In this document: positions 1-5,815 of the stretch, piece by piece
Layout: the number at the start of each line of letters is the position of its first letter
Numbering within the stretch: position 1 is the stretch's first letter
Assembly: GCA_017936985.1 (NCBI GenBank)
Contig: JAGBEM010000042.1
Location: 1 to 5,867 of the forward strand
Origin: Oscillospiraceae bacterium
Lineage (GTDB): Bacteria; Bacillota_A; Clostridia; Oscillospirales; Oscillospiraceae
Length of the DNA: 5,867 nt
Direction: 5' to 3'
Translations under genes and position numbers: made by a program
Notes under the pieces: generated by a model
The model's database searches: none
Told to the model about the DNA's origin: nothing
What the model saw: only the letters and a program-made list of their open reading frames with translations

Positions 1-653
1 CTTTCTGAAATTATCATACCGGTTTTCATTTTGGGATCATGGGAAAGCAGCACCCGATACCCAGGCGCAGAAAAATGCGTTACAAACCATCGGCTCATCT
101 TCGGATCGCAAGATGCCCCCGTAGGGATTCCCTTTTCCAGGCACACAGTCAGGTAGCATTCATCGCCTCCGAAAACATACTGCGCATCTGCCACCTGTAC
201 AAGTGCAATACTGGAGCCCATGCTATGTCCGCCCACCCGCTTGACGCGGATGCGGTCAGCTACCACACATTCTTCTTCAAAGATATATACCCTAGCAGTT
301 TCCGGAATATATTTTCTTCCCTTGGAATATTCCTCCGCCTGAATGTAAACATTCGCACCGGGGAAATGCCGCAAGCCATCTATATGGTCGTGATGGGCGT
401 GGGTAACGATCACATCAGTGATCCAGTCAGGTTCTATGCCATAGTCTTTCAATGCTTTTGCAGGAGAAACAAAATCCTCCATCTGAAATCCCGGCATTGT
501 GTCACAGCCGGCATCGACCAAAACGCACTTGCCTTCTGTATCGATGACATAGAGCAAAAAGACGATGTCACATTTTCTCTTAGGATCTCCCCCGGTCAGT
601 ACCATGCTCTCCGGCAGTGTGGACCGGGCATATTGGATTGCGTGAATCGTCAT
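1..653 (-). CDS. Metallo-beta-lactamase-fold hydrolase, AHL-lactonase-like (3' end outside window)
   Basis: 217 codons are visible and no stop is reached, so the C-terminus lies beyond the left edge. The full dinuclear metal site of the superfamily is visible: HxHxDH as H85-A-H87-H-D89-H90 (THAHHDHIDG), H143 in GGHSMGSS, bridging D164 in FGGD, and H205 in LLSHDP. The LVDAG strand (residues 45-49) and the late SHDP motif resemble the N-acyl-homoserine-lactonase/lactonase branch of the fold, which opens cyclic esters. The true substrate cannot be read from the sequence. No signal peptide is seen, so it is probably cytoplasmic. The chosen ATG lies 4 bp after the Gfo/Idh stop and keeps the first beta strand (IHAIQYARS). 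Its Shine-Dalgarno is weak (AAGG only 2 nt upstream), so expression probably depends on translational coupling. A later ATG (codon 17) would cut off that strand. As third gene of the AraC-controlled operon it may hydrolyse a lactone made by the upstream dehydrogenases (inference). Confidence 0.88.
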   Translation of the reverse strand, partial: MTIHAIQYARSTLPESMVLTGGDPKRKCDIVFLLYVIDTEGKCVLVDAGCDTMPGFQMEDFVSPAKALKDYGIEPDWITDVIVTHAHHDHIDGLRHFPGANVYIQAEEYSKGRKYIPETARVYIFEEECVVADRIRVKRVGGHSMGSSIALVQVADAQYVFGGDECYLTVCLEKGIPTGASCDPKMSRWFVTHFSAPGYRVLLSHDPKMKTGMIISE

Positions 654-657
654 AGCC

Positions 658-1647
658 TTACATTGCGCAACACTTAAGCACCAGCTTATAAAGGGCCAGC
701 TCATAGTCATATGTATAGGGATTTTCCCTTTCGCCCTTGACCATATAGCCGAAGCTTTCCAGCATTTTGCCATAGCGGGTGAACTTTTCACTGCGGTACG
801 AAGTGATCTGAGTGCCATCGGGGCCGGGGACATACTCCGTGCAGTCGGTAAACTGCCCACCCTCCGGCGGCCGGATCTCCAGCGGCTTGATCTCCACGCT
901 GCCCTTGCTGCCGCTGATCTCCAGCTGTCGCCGGTTGAAACCACCGTACTCCGTACAGCAGGCCTTGGCAACAGATGCGCCATTGTCATAGCGCAAAACA
1001 AACATACTGAAATCCTTGGAAGTGACACCCTCCACACCGGTGGAAGTGGTGTAGGAAACAATATCCTTCGGCATACCCTGCAGCTGCACGATCAGATCGA
1101 TCAAATGGCAGGTCAGATAGAAGGTCATGCCGCCGGGGAGCGTTTCCATCCACTGCCGTTTTTCCGGCTTCAGATGGGTGTTCATCTGGGCATTGACCAT
1201 AAATATCTCACCAAACTCGCCAGCCTTTGCCCGTTCCAGTACCTTGCTGATAATCGGATTGTAGCGATACATATAACCCAGGTGCAGCACCAGGTTTTTG
1301 CTGCGCACCAGTTCGATCAGTGCCTCAAAATCCGAATGTCGAAAGCCGCCGGGCTTGTCCATATGGATATGCTTGCCGGCCTGGGCAGCCAATGTGGCAT
1401 ATTTGACCAGATTGACCTCTTCTGTTTCTATGACTACCGCCTGAATGGTGGGATCTTCCAGGATCTCCTCCAGGGTCAGTTCCTTTGCGCCTTCAAAGAA
1501 CTTCAGGAAATGATCAAATCTTCCCAGCTCACTTTCCGGAATGTGGTAACCCACGACCTCAAACATTTCCGGCAGCTCGCGCAAGGTCTGGAACACATCA
1601 CAATGATCGTGACCGATACCGATCTGGGCAACTCTTACCTTGCTCAT
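658..1647 (-). CDS. Gfo/Idh/MocA family NAD(P)-dependent oxidoreductase
   Basis: 329 aa, the normal length for the family, which oxidises or reduces sugars, polyols and their derivatives with a nucleotide cofactor. The N-terminal Rossmann fold starts with VRVAQIGIGHDH (residues 4-15), a degenerate GxGxxG. The family's EKP motif appears as DKP at 97-99 with the expected catalytic Lys98. The C-terminal alpha/beta domain starts around 122 (HLGYMYRYNP) and carries GGMTFYLTCHLIDL (172-185). His181 and Asp184 match the usual GGxxxDxGxHxxD pattern, but Tyr177 stands where most members have Asp. The start is the ATG that overlaps the MDR stop as ATGA, with GGAG 9 nt upstream. A TTG five codons earlier is open but overlaps the GGAG itself and is rejected. 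It is the second gene of the operon and is followed by the metallohydrolase after 4 bp. The substrate is not identifiable; pairing with an MDR enzyme suggests sugar or glycoside redox chemistry. Confidence 0.93.
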   Translation of the reverse strand: MSKVRVAQIGIGHDHCDVFQTLRELPEMFEVVGYHIPESELGRFDHFLKFFEGAKELTLEEILEDPTIQAVVIETEEVNLVKYATLAAQAGKHIHMDKPGGFRHSDFEALIELVRSKNLVLHLGYMYRYNPIISKVLERAKAGEFGEIFMVNAQMNTHLKPEKRQWMETLPGGMTFYLTCHLIDLIVQLQGMPKDIVSYTTSTGVEGVTSKDFSMFVLRYDNGASVAKACCTEYGGFNRRQLEISGSKGSVEIKPLEIRPPEGGQFTDCTEYVPGPDGTQITSYRSEKFTRYGKMLESFGYMVKGERENPYTYDYELALYKLVLKCCAM

Positions 1648-2663
1648 ACCAATCTGCTCCAATCAAACTGCACCAGAGGGAATGTCTTTTCTGTCGCCAG
1701 ACGGTGATAGACTTCCGGTGCTTCCTGGGGTCCATGGACTTCTGCCACCATGGAGGCAAAGTCCAGACGGCCCGCCAAAACCAGCTTTTGCAGTGCCTTG
1801 ATATCATCCATAGTCGTCCACATACCAGGATAGGACTCCACCTGGGGACGGGCATTGGTGTGGGCACCGATCATGGTAATGCCGGGGGCATGGACTTTTC
1901 GATAGTAATCGATGGTAAAATCGGAAGTTCGGGTACAGCCCAACAGTGCCACCCGACCAAACAGCTCCATGCAATCCAAGACCATATCCAGAGCCTTGCC
2001 ATTACCGGTGACCTCGATGGCCACATTGCAGCCGCCGCCTGTGATCTCTTTTACCTTCAGCGCAAAATCCGGATCAAAAGGATCCAGCGCATAGTCTGCG
2101 CCCAATTTCAGCGCCACTTCTCTTTTTTCCGGCACCGGATCTGTCGCGATAATGGGTGCTGCACCGGCAGCACGCAGCAGCTTCACTGCCATCATACCCA
2201 AAATGCCCATACCCATCACTATGGCGCTTTCACCGATCTCCAGCCGGCACTTGCGGATGGCTGCCAGAGGAAATGTGGAAATATGCCAGATCGCCGCCTC
2301 CTGGAAAGAAATACCGTCCTCCAGCTTGCAAAGGTTCTTCTCAGGAACTTCCAGATACTGGCTGTGGGTAGTATGGATCATGGCGACCCGGTCACCGGGT
2401 ACTACAGAAGTGACACCCTCGCCTACACTGACCACCGTACCGGAGGTGCTGTAACCGCTTCTGCGGGGGAACTTTGCCACCGTCTGGGTCTTAGCCGGAC
2501 TGACGTTCAGATCACCGGTCAGATTGGCCCGTTCCGTGCCACTGCTCAAAGTGGAAAAGACTGTTTTAACAATGACTTTTCCTGCACCGGGCTCCATGCA
2601 GAAGGGCTCTTCGATCAATTCTGCCTTATTTACCTGTGTGAACACGATCGCTTTTCTGTTCAT
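1644..2663 (-). CDS. Zinc-ligand-less medium-chain dehydrogenase/reductase (MDR superfamily)
   Basis: 339 aa. The N-terminal GroES-like domain spans about 1-125, with GEGVTSVVPGDRVA at 81-94. A Rossmann fold follows with IVMGMGILG (148-156) and Asp175 at the end of the second strand (IIATDP), which favours NAD(H) over NADP(H). Where zinc alcohol dehydrogenases have the catalytic Cys, this protein reads STLSSGTER (37-45). The usual GHE is replaced by SGYSTSG (69-75), and the four-Cys structural zinc lobe is missing. It therefore probably works without zinc, like the BchC-like and bi-domain MDR branches that carry an S/AGTE motif. It is the first gene of the operon, with AGGAAGGTG about 8-10 nt before the ATG and a promoter just upstream. 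Its stop overlaps the Gfo/Idh start, indicating coupled synthesis and perhaps a shared substrate. The substrate is unknown, most likely a polyol or sugar derivative. Confidence 0.92.
   Translation of the reverse strand: MNRKAIVFTQVNKAELIEEPFCMEPGAGKVIVKTVFSTLSSGTERANLTGDLNVSPAKTQTVAKFPRRSGYSTSGTVVSVGEGVTSVVPGDRVAMIHTTHSQYLEVPEKNLCKLEDGISFQEAAIWHISTFPLAAIRKCRLEIGESAIVMGMGILGMMAVKLLRAAGAAPIIATDPVPEKREVALKLGADYALDPFDPDFALKVKEITGGGCNVAIEVTGNGKALDMVLDCMELFGRVALLGCTRTSDFTIDYYRKVHAPGITMIGAHTNARPQVESYPGMWTTMDDIKALQKLVLAGRLDFASMVAEVHGPQEAPEVYHRLATEKTFPLVQFDWSRLV
1657..1660 (-). promoter_or_regulatory. Ribosome binding site that fixes the Gfo/Idh start
   Basis: GGAG on the minus strand lies inside the end of the MDR gene, 9 nt from the ATG at 1647. 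The in-frame TTG at 1662-1660 shares a base with this GGAG, so it cannot be served by it. This decides for the ATG start and the 4-base ATGA overlap. Confidence 0.7.
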
Positions 2664-2700
2664 CGGACAAACACCTTCCTTTTTAATAGGATTTAAATTT

Positions 2701-2729
2701 ATTATACCAGCTTGACTGTCTGCACAAAA
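2701..2729 (-). promoter_or_regulatory. Operon promoter for MDR-Gfo/Idh-MBL genes
   Basis: The minus strand has a perfect TATAAT (2706-2701) preceded by TGG, an extended -10. The position for a -35 (2729-2724, 17-bp spacer) reads TTTTGT, a poor match to TTGACA. A good -10 with a weak -35 is typical of promoters needing an activator, here probably the divergent AraC protein. The predicted start of transcription is near 2694, giving a leader of about 30 nt. Confidence 0.72.
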
Positions 2730-2740
2730 TATGCTATCCT
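2712..2740 (+). promoter_or_regulatory. Promoter of the AraC-family regulator gene
   Basis: TTGACT (2712-2717), a 17-bp spacer, then TATCCT (2735-2740) preceded by TGC, an extended -10. Transcription should begin near 2747 and leave about 40 nt of leader. The ATG at 2786 is served by GGTGAT (2772-2777, 8-nt spacer). The promoter overlaps the divergent operon promoter almost completely, so polymerases would compete. Its -10 is covered by the first ATCCTACA repeat, suggesting autorepression. Confidence 0.65.
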
Positions 2741-2765
2741 ACAGAAAAAGAGGTAAGATCCTACA
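2736..2765 (+). repeat. Direct repeat ATCCTACA x2, candidate AraC-type operator
   Basis: ATCCTACA occurs at 2736-2743 and again at 2758-2765, exactly 22 bp apart start to start (about two helical turns). Both copies are followed by A-rich sequence, with 13 of 18 positions shared over the longer alignment. Direct-repeat half-sites spaced about 21 bp are typical of AraC-family dimers. Relative to the operon start near 2694, the copies start at about -42 and -64, next to the weak -35. The first copy also overlaps the regulator's own -10. The operator role is inferred from position and spacing. Confidence 0.55.
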
Positions 2766-2785
2766 AAAGATGGTGATTTTACAGT

Positions 2786-3538
2786 ATGAATAACACACAA
2801 TTCTCAAACAGTTTTAAGCTCCGGGAGTATCGCTTTGAAAAGTACCGCTATACCGACAGGCGCAGCGGCGCGGAGTATCATTTTATCGCCTACCTGCGCG
2901 AAGGCAGCTGCCGCATTGTGTCTCAGCAAGGTTCTCTGGAACTTTCTGCCGGCGACATTTTCTATATTCCCAAAAACCTTCCTTATGAATCTTTTTGGAG
3001 CAGTAACGATGCCATTCGTTTTGCTTCCTTCGGCTTCACCTTCTTCCCCAATACGGAAGAGTATGTCTATCCTCTGCAAAAGATCAACAGCAGCCCAGAG
3101 GATGTTCAGCTTGTGGATCAGGTCATCCGGCACAGCGAAAGCTGCAGTGGCGCTATCTTCCGTTTCTACGCCCTGCTTTCCCAGCTTCTTCCAAAGATGA
3201 CCTACGCCTCCGGCGAGCCCCGGCGGCAGATCCTGGTTGCAGCCGAGCATTACCTCCAGGCCAATCCCTTTGCACAAATGAAAGATGTGGCCAGACACTG
3301 TAATATCAGCGAATCCGGGCTTTACGCCGCATTCAAGCGTTTATCCGGTCAAACACCCAACGATCTGCGTCAAAGAATACTGATCGAAAGAGCTGTTGAA
3401 ATGCTGGAGCAGACCGACATTCCGATCGAAGAGATCTGCAGCAGCCTGCATTTCAGCTCTGCTTCCTACTTCCGCAAGGTCTTAAAAAAGCATACTGATC
3501 TGACACCCAGTCAGATCCGCCGCAAGGCTTCCTTTTAA
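2786..3538 (+). CDS. AraC/XylS family transcriptional regulator with N-terminal cupin sensor
   Basis: 250 aa with the classic two-part layout. The N-terminal cupin-like ligand domain covers about residues 15-90 and includes the LSAGDIFYIPKNLPYE segment (53-68). The C-terminal DNA-binding domain covers about 148-248. Its first helix-turn-helix is around 164-187 (MKDVARHCNISESGLYAAFK), and its second lies around 213-236 with the family signature SSASYFRKVLKKHTDLTPSQIRR. AraC proteins of this shape usually bind a sugar or related small molecule and activate an adjacent catabolic operon. The divergent MDR/Gfo-Idh/metallohydrolase operon is the obvious target, and the 22-bp-spaced repeats in the shared intergenic region are the likely operator. 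The start ATG has GGTGAT 8 nt upstream. The gene ends in a strong intrinsic terminator and converges on the acetyltransferase gene. The ligand is unknown. Confidence 0.95.
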   Translation: MNNTQFSNSFKLREYRFEKYRYTDRRSGAEYHFIAYLREGSCRIVSQQGSLELSAGDIFYIPKNLPYESFWSSNDAIRFASFGFTFFPNTEEYVYPLQKINSSPEDVQLVDQVIRHSESCSGAIFRFYALLSQLLPKMTYASGEPRRQILVAAEHYLQANPFAQMKDVARHCNISESGLYAAFKRLSGQTPNDLRQRILIERAVEMLEQTDIPIEEICSSLHFSSASYFRKVLKKHTDLTPSQIRRKASF

Positions 3539-3543
3539 ATGCT

Positions 3544-3581
3544 CGCTCCCCGGTGCAAATATGCACCGGGGGGGCGTTTTT
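3544..3581 (+). terminator. Intrinsic terminator of the AraC-family gene
   Basis: The core stem CCCCGGTGCA (3548-3557) pairs with TGCACCGGGG (3562-3571) around an AATA loop. Outer CGC/GCG pairing is possible with a small G bulge, and TTTTT (3577-3581) follows. It begins 5 bases after the regulator's stop. Read on the minus strand it has no good U-tract, so it works mainly for the plus strand. Its T-run overlaps the stop codon of the convergent GNAT gene. Confidence 0.9.
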
Positions 3582-4119
3582 ACTGTTCCGCTTTCAATAT
3601 CTTCACGTTCCAAATGCCAAAAGTCAGCTTTTTGAAAATCTTCTTATATTTCGCTACATCCAGATCCTTCTGTGTTCCCAACACCCGGAACATACCGCCG
3701 ATCTCCCACACATGATACCCGGTATCTACAAAACCATTCTTCCGATAAAAGGCAAACCGGTTCACTCTTTCCTGGTAGTTTGGCGCAGTTTCTTCCAACG
3801 GCTCCACATTCAAAACAATGGTTTTATATTCTTCCCGAAGGGCAGACAGGATCGCCGAGCCATACCCTTGCCCGCGCAATTTCTCATCCACCGCAAAAAA
3901 CAGCAGAAAATGCAGCTCCCCCACCGTCACCGAAGCGGTAAAGCCGCAAAAAATATCCTCATCCAAAAAGGCGGTCAGATCGATCCCCTTTCTCCGGGCA
4001 TTCAGCGCCATCATCCACCAGGGGATCCGCTCCTCTTTGGGAAACGCGTGCAAATACAACTGCTTCACCTGCTTTTGCAGTTTTTTATCCCGCGTCACAT
4101 CTACTTTGATCAAATTCAC
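3580..4119 (-). CDS. GNAT family N-acetyltransferase
   Basis: 179 aa. GNAT enzymes move an acetyl group from acetyl-CoA to an amine of a small molecule or protein. The acetyl-CoA pyrophosphate-binding motif A is clear: RGQGYGS at 82-88 after the LHFLLFFAVDEKL strand (69-81). The later FYRKNGF (124-130) fits the conserved Y/F-x-K-x-GF segment near the end of the fold. The C-terminal tail (about 150-179) is basic, with several Lys. No membrane or signal segments are seen, so it is cytosolic, and the acceptor cannot be predicted. The start is GTG with AAGGAG about 10 nt upstream; a TTG two codons later is too far from that site. It is a single gene with its own promoter, convergent with the regulator and separate from trpB, whose terminator lies between them. 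Confidence 0.88.
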   Translation of the reverse strand: MNLIKVDVTRDKKLQKQVKQLYLHAFPKEERIPWWMMALNARRKGIDLTAFLDEDIFCGFTASVTVGELHFLLFFAVDEKLRGQGYGSAILSALREEYKTIVLNVEPLEETAPNYQERVNRFAFYRKNGFVDTGYHVWEIGGMFRVLGTQKDLDVAKYKKIFKKLTFGIWNVKILKAEQ

Positions 4120-4149
4120 AGCCTAATCTCTCCTTTGTTAGATGGAAAT

Positions 4150-4178
4150 ATTATAGCAATCACCCGCTGACAAGTCAA
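4150..4178 (-). promoter_or_regulatory. Promoter of the GNAT gene
   Basis: On the minus strand TTGACT (4178-4173), a 17-bp spacer and TATAAT (4155-4150) with an extended TGC before it form a near-consensus sigma-A promoter. The predicted start is near 4143, leaving a short leader of about 24 nt that holds the AAGGAG site. No operator-like repeat is visible, so expression is probably constitutive. Confidence 0.82.
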
Positions 4179-4231
4179 ATCTGACCGCTTGCGCCCCCTT
4201 TCGACCGTATCCATAAATCCCAATTGATAGG

Positions 4232-4259
4232 AAAAAGCCGGGGTATCCCCCGGCTTTTT
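4232..4259 (-). terminator. Intrinsic terminator after trpB, symmetric
   Basis: GCCGGGG (4237-4243) pairs with CCCCGGC (4248-4254) around a TATC loop. It is flanked by AAAAA on one side and TTTTT on the other, so it works as a terminator in both directions. It starts 4 bases after the trpB stop, showing that trpB is the last gene of its transcript and insulating the GNAT promoter from trpB read-through. Confidence 0.92.
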
Positions 4260-4263
4260 CCTT

Positions 4264-5481
4264 TTATCGGATCCCATACCGTTCAATGATATAGTCCATA
4301 TCCTTATCGCCTCTGCCGGACAGGCAGATCAGCACAGAGCCCTTACCCATTTTCTTCGCCAGCTTCATGCCATAAGCCACAGCATGGGAGCTTTCAATGG
4401 CAGGAATGATACCCTCCAGTCTGGACAGCTTGAAGAAAGCATCCACCGCCTCTTCATCGTCCACAACATCGTATTTCACCCGGCCGGCATCCCGTAAAAA
4501 TGCGTGCTCCGGTCCGGAAGAGGGATAGTCAAGACCACTGGCTACGGAATATACCGGTGCCGGATCGCCGTTTTCGTCTTTCAGCATGATGCTGTTGAAA
4601 CCGTGCATGATTCCCTCAGTGCCGTACTGCAGGCTGGCCGCATGATCGCCCAGCGCTGTACCTCTGCCCAAAGGCTCCACGCCGTAGATCTCCACCGGAT
4701 CATTGAGGAAACCGGAGAACATACCCATGGAGTTGGAGCCGCCACCCACGCAGGCAACCACTGCGTCCGGCAATTCCCCGGTCATTTCCACAAATTGCTC
4801 CCGGGCCTCGATGCCCACTACGCTCTGGAAATCCCGAACCATCATGGGGAACGGATGGGGTCCCACCACAGAGCCGATGCAATAAATGCAGTCTTTATAC
4901 TCTCTGGAATAGGCCGCAAAGGCAGCATCCACCGCTTCTTTCAGTGTGGCAAGACCGTCGGTGACCTCGATCACATTGGCACCCAGGATCTTCATTCTCG
5001 CCACATTGGGTGCCTGCTTTTTAATATCCACACTGCCCATGTAAATATCACATTCCAGACCGAAATAGGCAGCCGCGGTTGCCAATGCAACGCCGTGCTG
5101 ACCGGCACCGGTCTCGGCAATGACCTTCTTCTTGCCCATGTATTTGGCCAGCAGCGCCTCGCCCATGCAGTGATTCAGCTTGTGGGCGCCGGTATGATTC
5201 AAATCCTCGCGCTTAACATACAGCTGAACATTTCCCAAGCTCCCGGACAGCCGCTCCAGATAGGAGATGGGTGTGGGTCTGCCCTGAAATTCCTTACGGA
5301 TCCGGCGCAGCTCACTGATAAATTTCCGGGATTTACAGATGGTAAAATAGGCTTCAGTGATCTCTTCCATGGCCTTTTTCAGTTCCTCCGGCACATACAC
5401 GCCGCCGTAATTGCCATAGAATCCTTTCTCATCCGGATAATTCTTGAAGTAAAGATCGTAATCAATATTGCCGTATTTCAT
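4264..5481 (-). CDS. trpB: Tryptophan synthase beta subunit (stand-alone, TrpB1-type)
   Basis: 405 aa, the usual TrpB1 length. It joins indole with L-serine to give L-tryptophan, using pyridoxal phosphate. Catalytic landmarks are all present: HTGAHKLN (96-103) with the PLP lysine K101, ETGAGQHG (123-130) with the catalytic Glu123, the phosphate loop GGGSNSMG (246-253), GLDYP with Asp318, IESSHA (362-367) and SGRGDKD (388-394) with Ser388 near the PLP nitrogen. HTGAHK rather than the TrpB2-type TGSHK places it in the TrpB1 class. Several normally fixed spots differ ([15 protein letters not shown] instead of SAGLDYPGVGPEH; KQAPNV instead of RQALNV), so it is a divergent copy. The ATG at 5481 is chosen because AGGAGG lies 8 nt upstream; an ATG two codons earlier is only 2 nt from that site. 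No trpA adjoins it: a terminator follows and a tryptophan T-box precedes. It may salvage indole or act with a TrpA coded elsewhere. Confidence 0.96.
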   Translation of the reverse strand: MKYGNIDYDLYFKNYPDEKGFYGNYGGVYVPEELKKAMEEITEAYFTICKSRKFISELRRIRKEFQGRPTPISYLERLSGSLGNVQLYVKREDLNHTGAHKLNHCMGEALLAKYMGKKKVIAETGAGQHGVALATAAAYFGLECDIYMGSVDIKKQAPNVARMKILGANVIEVTDGLATLKEAVDAAFAAYSREYKDCIYCIGSVVGPHPFPMMVRDFQSVVGIEAREQFVEMTGELPDAVVACVGGGSNSMGMFSGFLNDPVEIYGVEPLGRGTALGDHAASLQYGTEGIMHGFNSIMLKDENGDPAPVYSVASGLDYPSSGPEHAFLRDAGRVKYDVVDDEEAVDAFFKLSRLEGIIPAIESSHAVAYGMKLAKKMGKGSVLICLSGRGDKDMDYIIERYGIR

Positions 5482-5489
5482 AATCATTT

Positions 5490-5495
5490 CCTCCT
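5490..5495 (-). promoter_or_regulatory. trpB ribosome binding site (AGGAGG), decides the start
   Basis: AGGAGG is followed by AA-ATG-ATT-ATG. The spacer is 2 nt to the first ATG (5487) but 8 nt to the second (5481), so the second is the better start. The site lies just after the T-box terminator's U-tract, so it is transcribed only when the leader is antiterminated. Confidence 0.75.
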
Positions 5496-5499
5496 AAAC

Positions 5500-5539
5500 A
5501 AAAAAGTCCTTGACAGAAGAATCCACTTCTGTCAAGGAC
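5500..5539 (-). terminator. Regulated terminator of the trpB T-box leader
   Basis: A perfect 14-bp stem, GTCCTTGACAGAAG (5539-5526) with CTTCTGTCAAGGAC (5519-5506), closes a 6-nt loop and is followed by six T (5505-5500). The first arm overlaps the antiterminator strand, so terminator and antiterminator exclude each other. It should end transcription when tRNA-Trp is charged. Confidence 0.95.
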
Positions 5540-5780
5540 GAATAAACACTTTATCCGCGGTGCCACCTTGATTTGCAGCTTCGGGCCGCCCCTTGCGAGA
5601 TACCTGCATATCCCCGGCAACTGACGCATGCCCACGCGTCGCAGAATACTCGGCCTTTGCCTTTGACTGCGCCCTCAGCGGTCCATTTGATGAAGTGTTT
5701 CATGCCCGGCTCTCAGCACCCCGGACTCTCTGTGATGGCAGCTTCACCTTTATCTCCGCCTCAACGGTTTTTATGGAATT
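5500..5780 (-). promoter_or_regulatory. Tryptophan-specific T-box riboswitch leader of trpB
   Basis: The minus strand carries a full T-box leader, which senses uncharged tRNA and lets transcription continue when the amino acid is short. The T-box core AAGGTGGCACCGCGG lies at 5569-5555. Its UGGC bulge would pair with an NCCA tail whose discriminator is G, as in bacterial tRNA-Trp. In Stem I, helix GCGG/CCGC (5759-5756 with 5681-5678) and helix TGAAG/CTTCA (5746-5742 with 5695-5691) enclose an internal loop. Its 3' side reads AAATGGA, giving specifier UGG (5685-5683), the Trp codon. The GAGAG segment (5730-5726) and a TCCGG/CCGGG hairpin (5725-5721 with 5709-5705) fit the distal Stem I. A hairpin at 5640-5623 (GACGC/GCGTC) and a Stem III-like helix (5611-5604 with 5578-5571) precede the T-box. 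GTCCTT (5539-5534) can pair with AAGG of the T-box or serve the terminator, the expected switch. Confidence 0.95.
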
Positions 5781-5786
5781 GCCCAC

Positions 5787-5815
5787 ATTGTACACCACGC
5801 AGGCACATTTGTCAA
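5787..5815 (-). promoter_or_regulatory. Promoter of the T-box-trpB transcript
   Basis: A perfect TTGACA (5815-5810), a 17-bp spacer and TACAAT (5792-5787) on the minus strand make a strong sigma-A promoter. Transcription should begin near 5780, giving a leader of about 300 nt before the trpB start. Strong initiation with control at the leader fits T-box regulation. Confidence 0.85.

Noticed and set aside
39..677. 212-codon plus-strand open frame at the left end
   Set aside because: The minus strand here encodes a metallohydrolase with every metal ligand in place, while the plus-strand product shows no domain.
1485..2696. 403-codon plus-strand open frame opposite the MDR and Gfo/Idh genes
   Set aside because: It is longer than either real gene, but its translation is rich in His, Gln and Cys with no recognisable domain. 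It has no ribosome binding site, and the opposite strand encodes clear MDR and Gfo/Idh proteins.
4504..5571. 355-codon plus-strand open frame opposite trpB
   Set aside because: It is a mirror of the trpB codon pattern, with no family features. It also runs through the T-box terminator, which is explained by the opposite strand.
5623..5640. GACGC/GCGTC inverted repeat as a protein operator
   Set aside because: It lies inside the T-box leader between Stem I and the antiterminator, where leader helices are expected, so an RNA stem is the simpler explanation.
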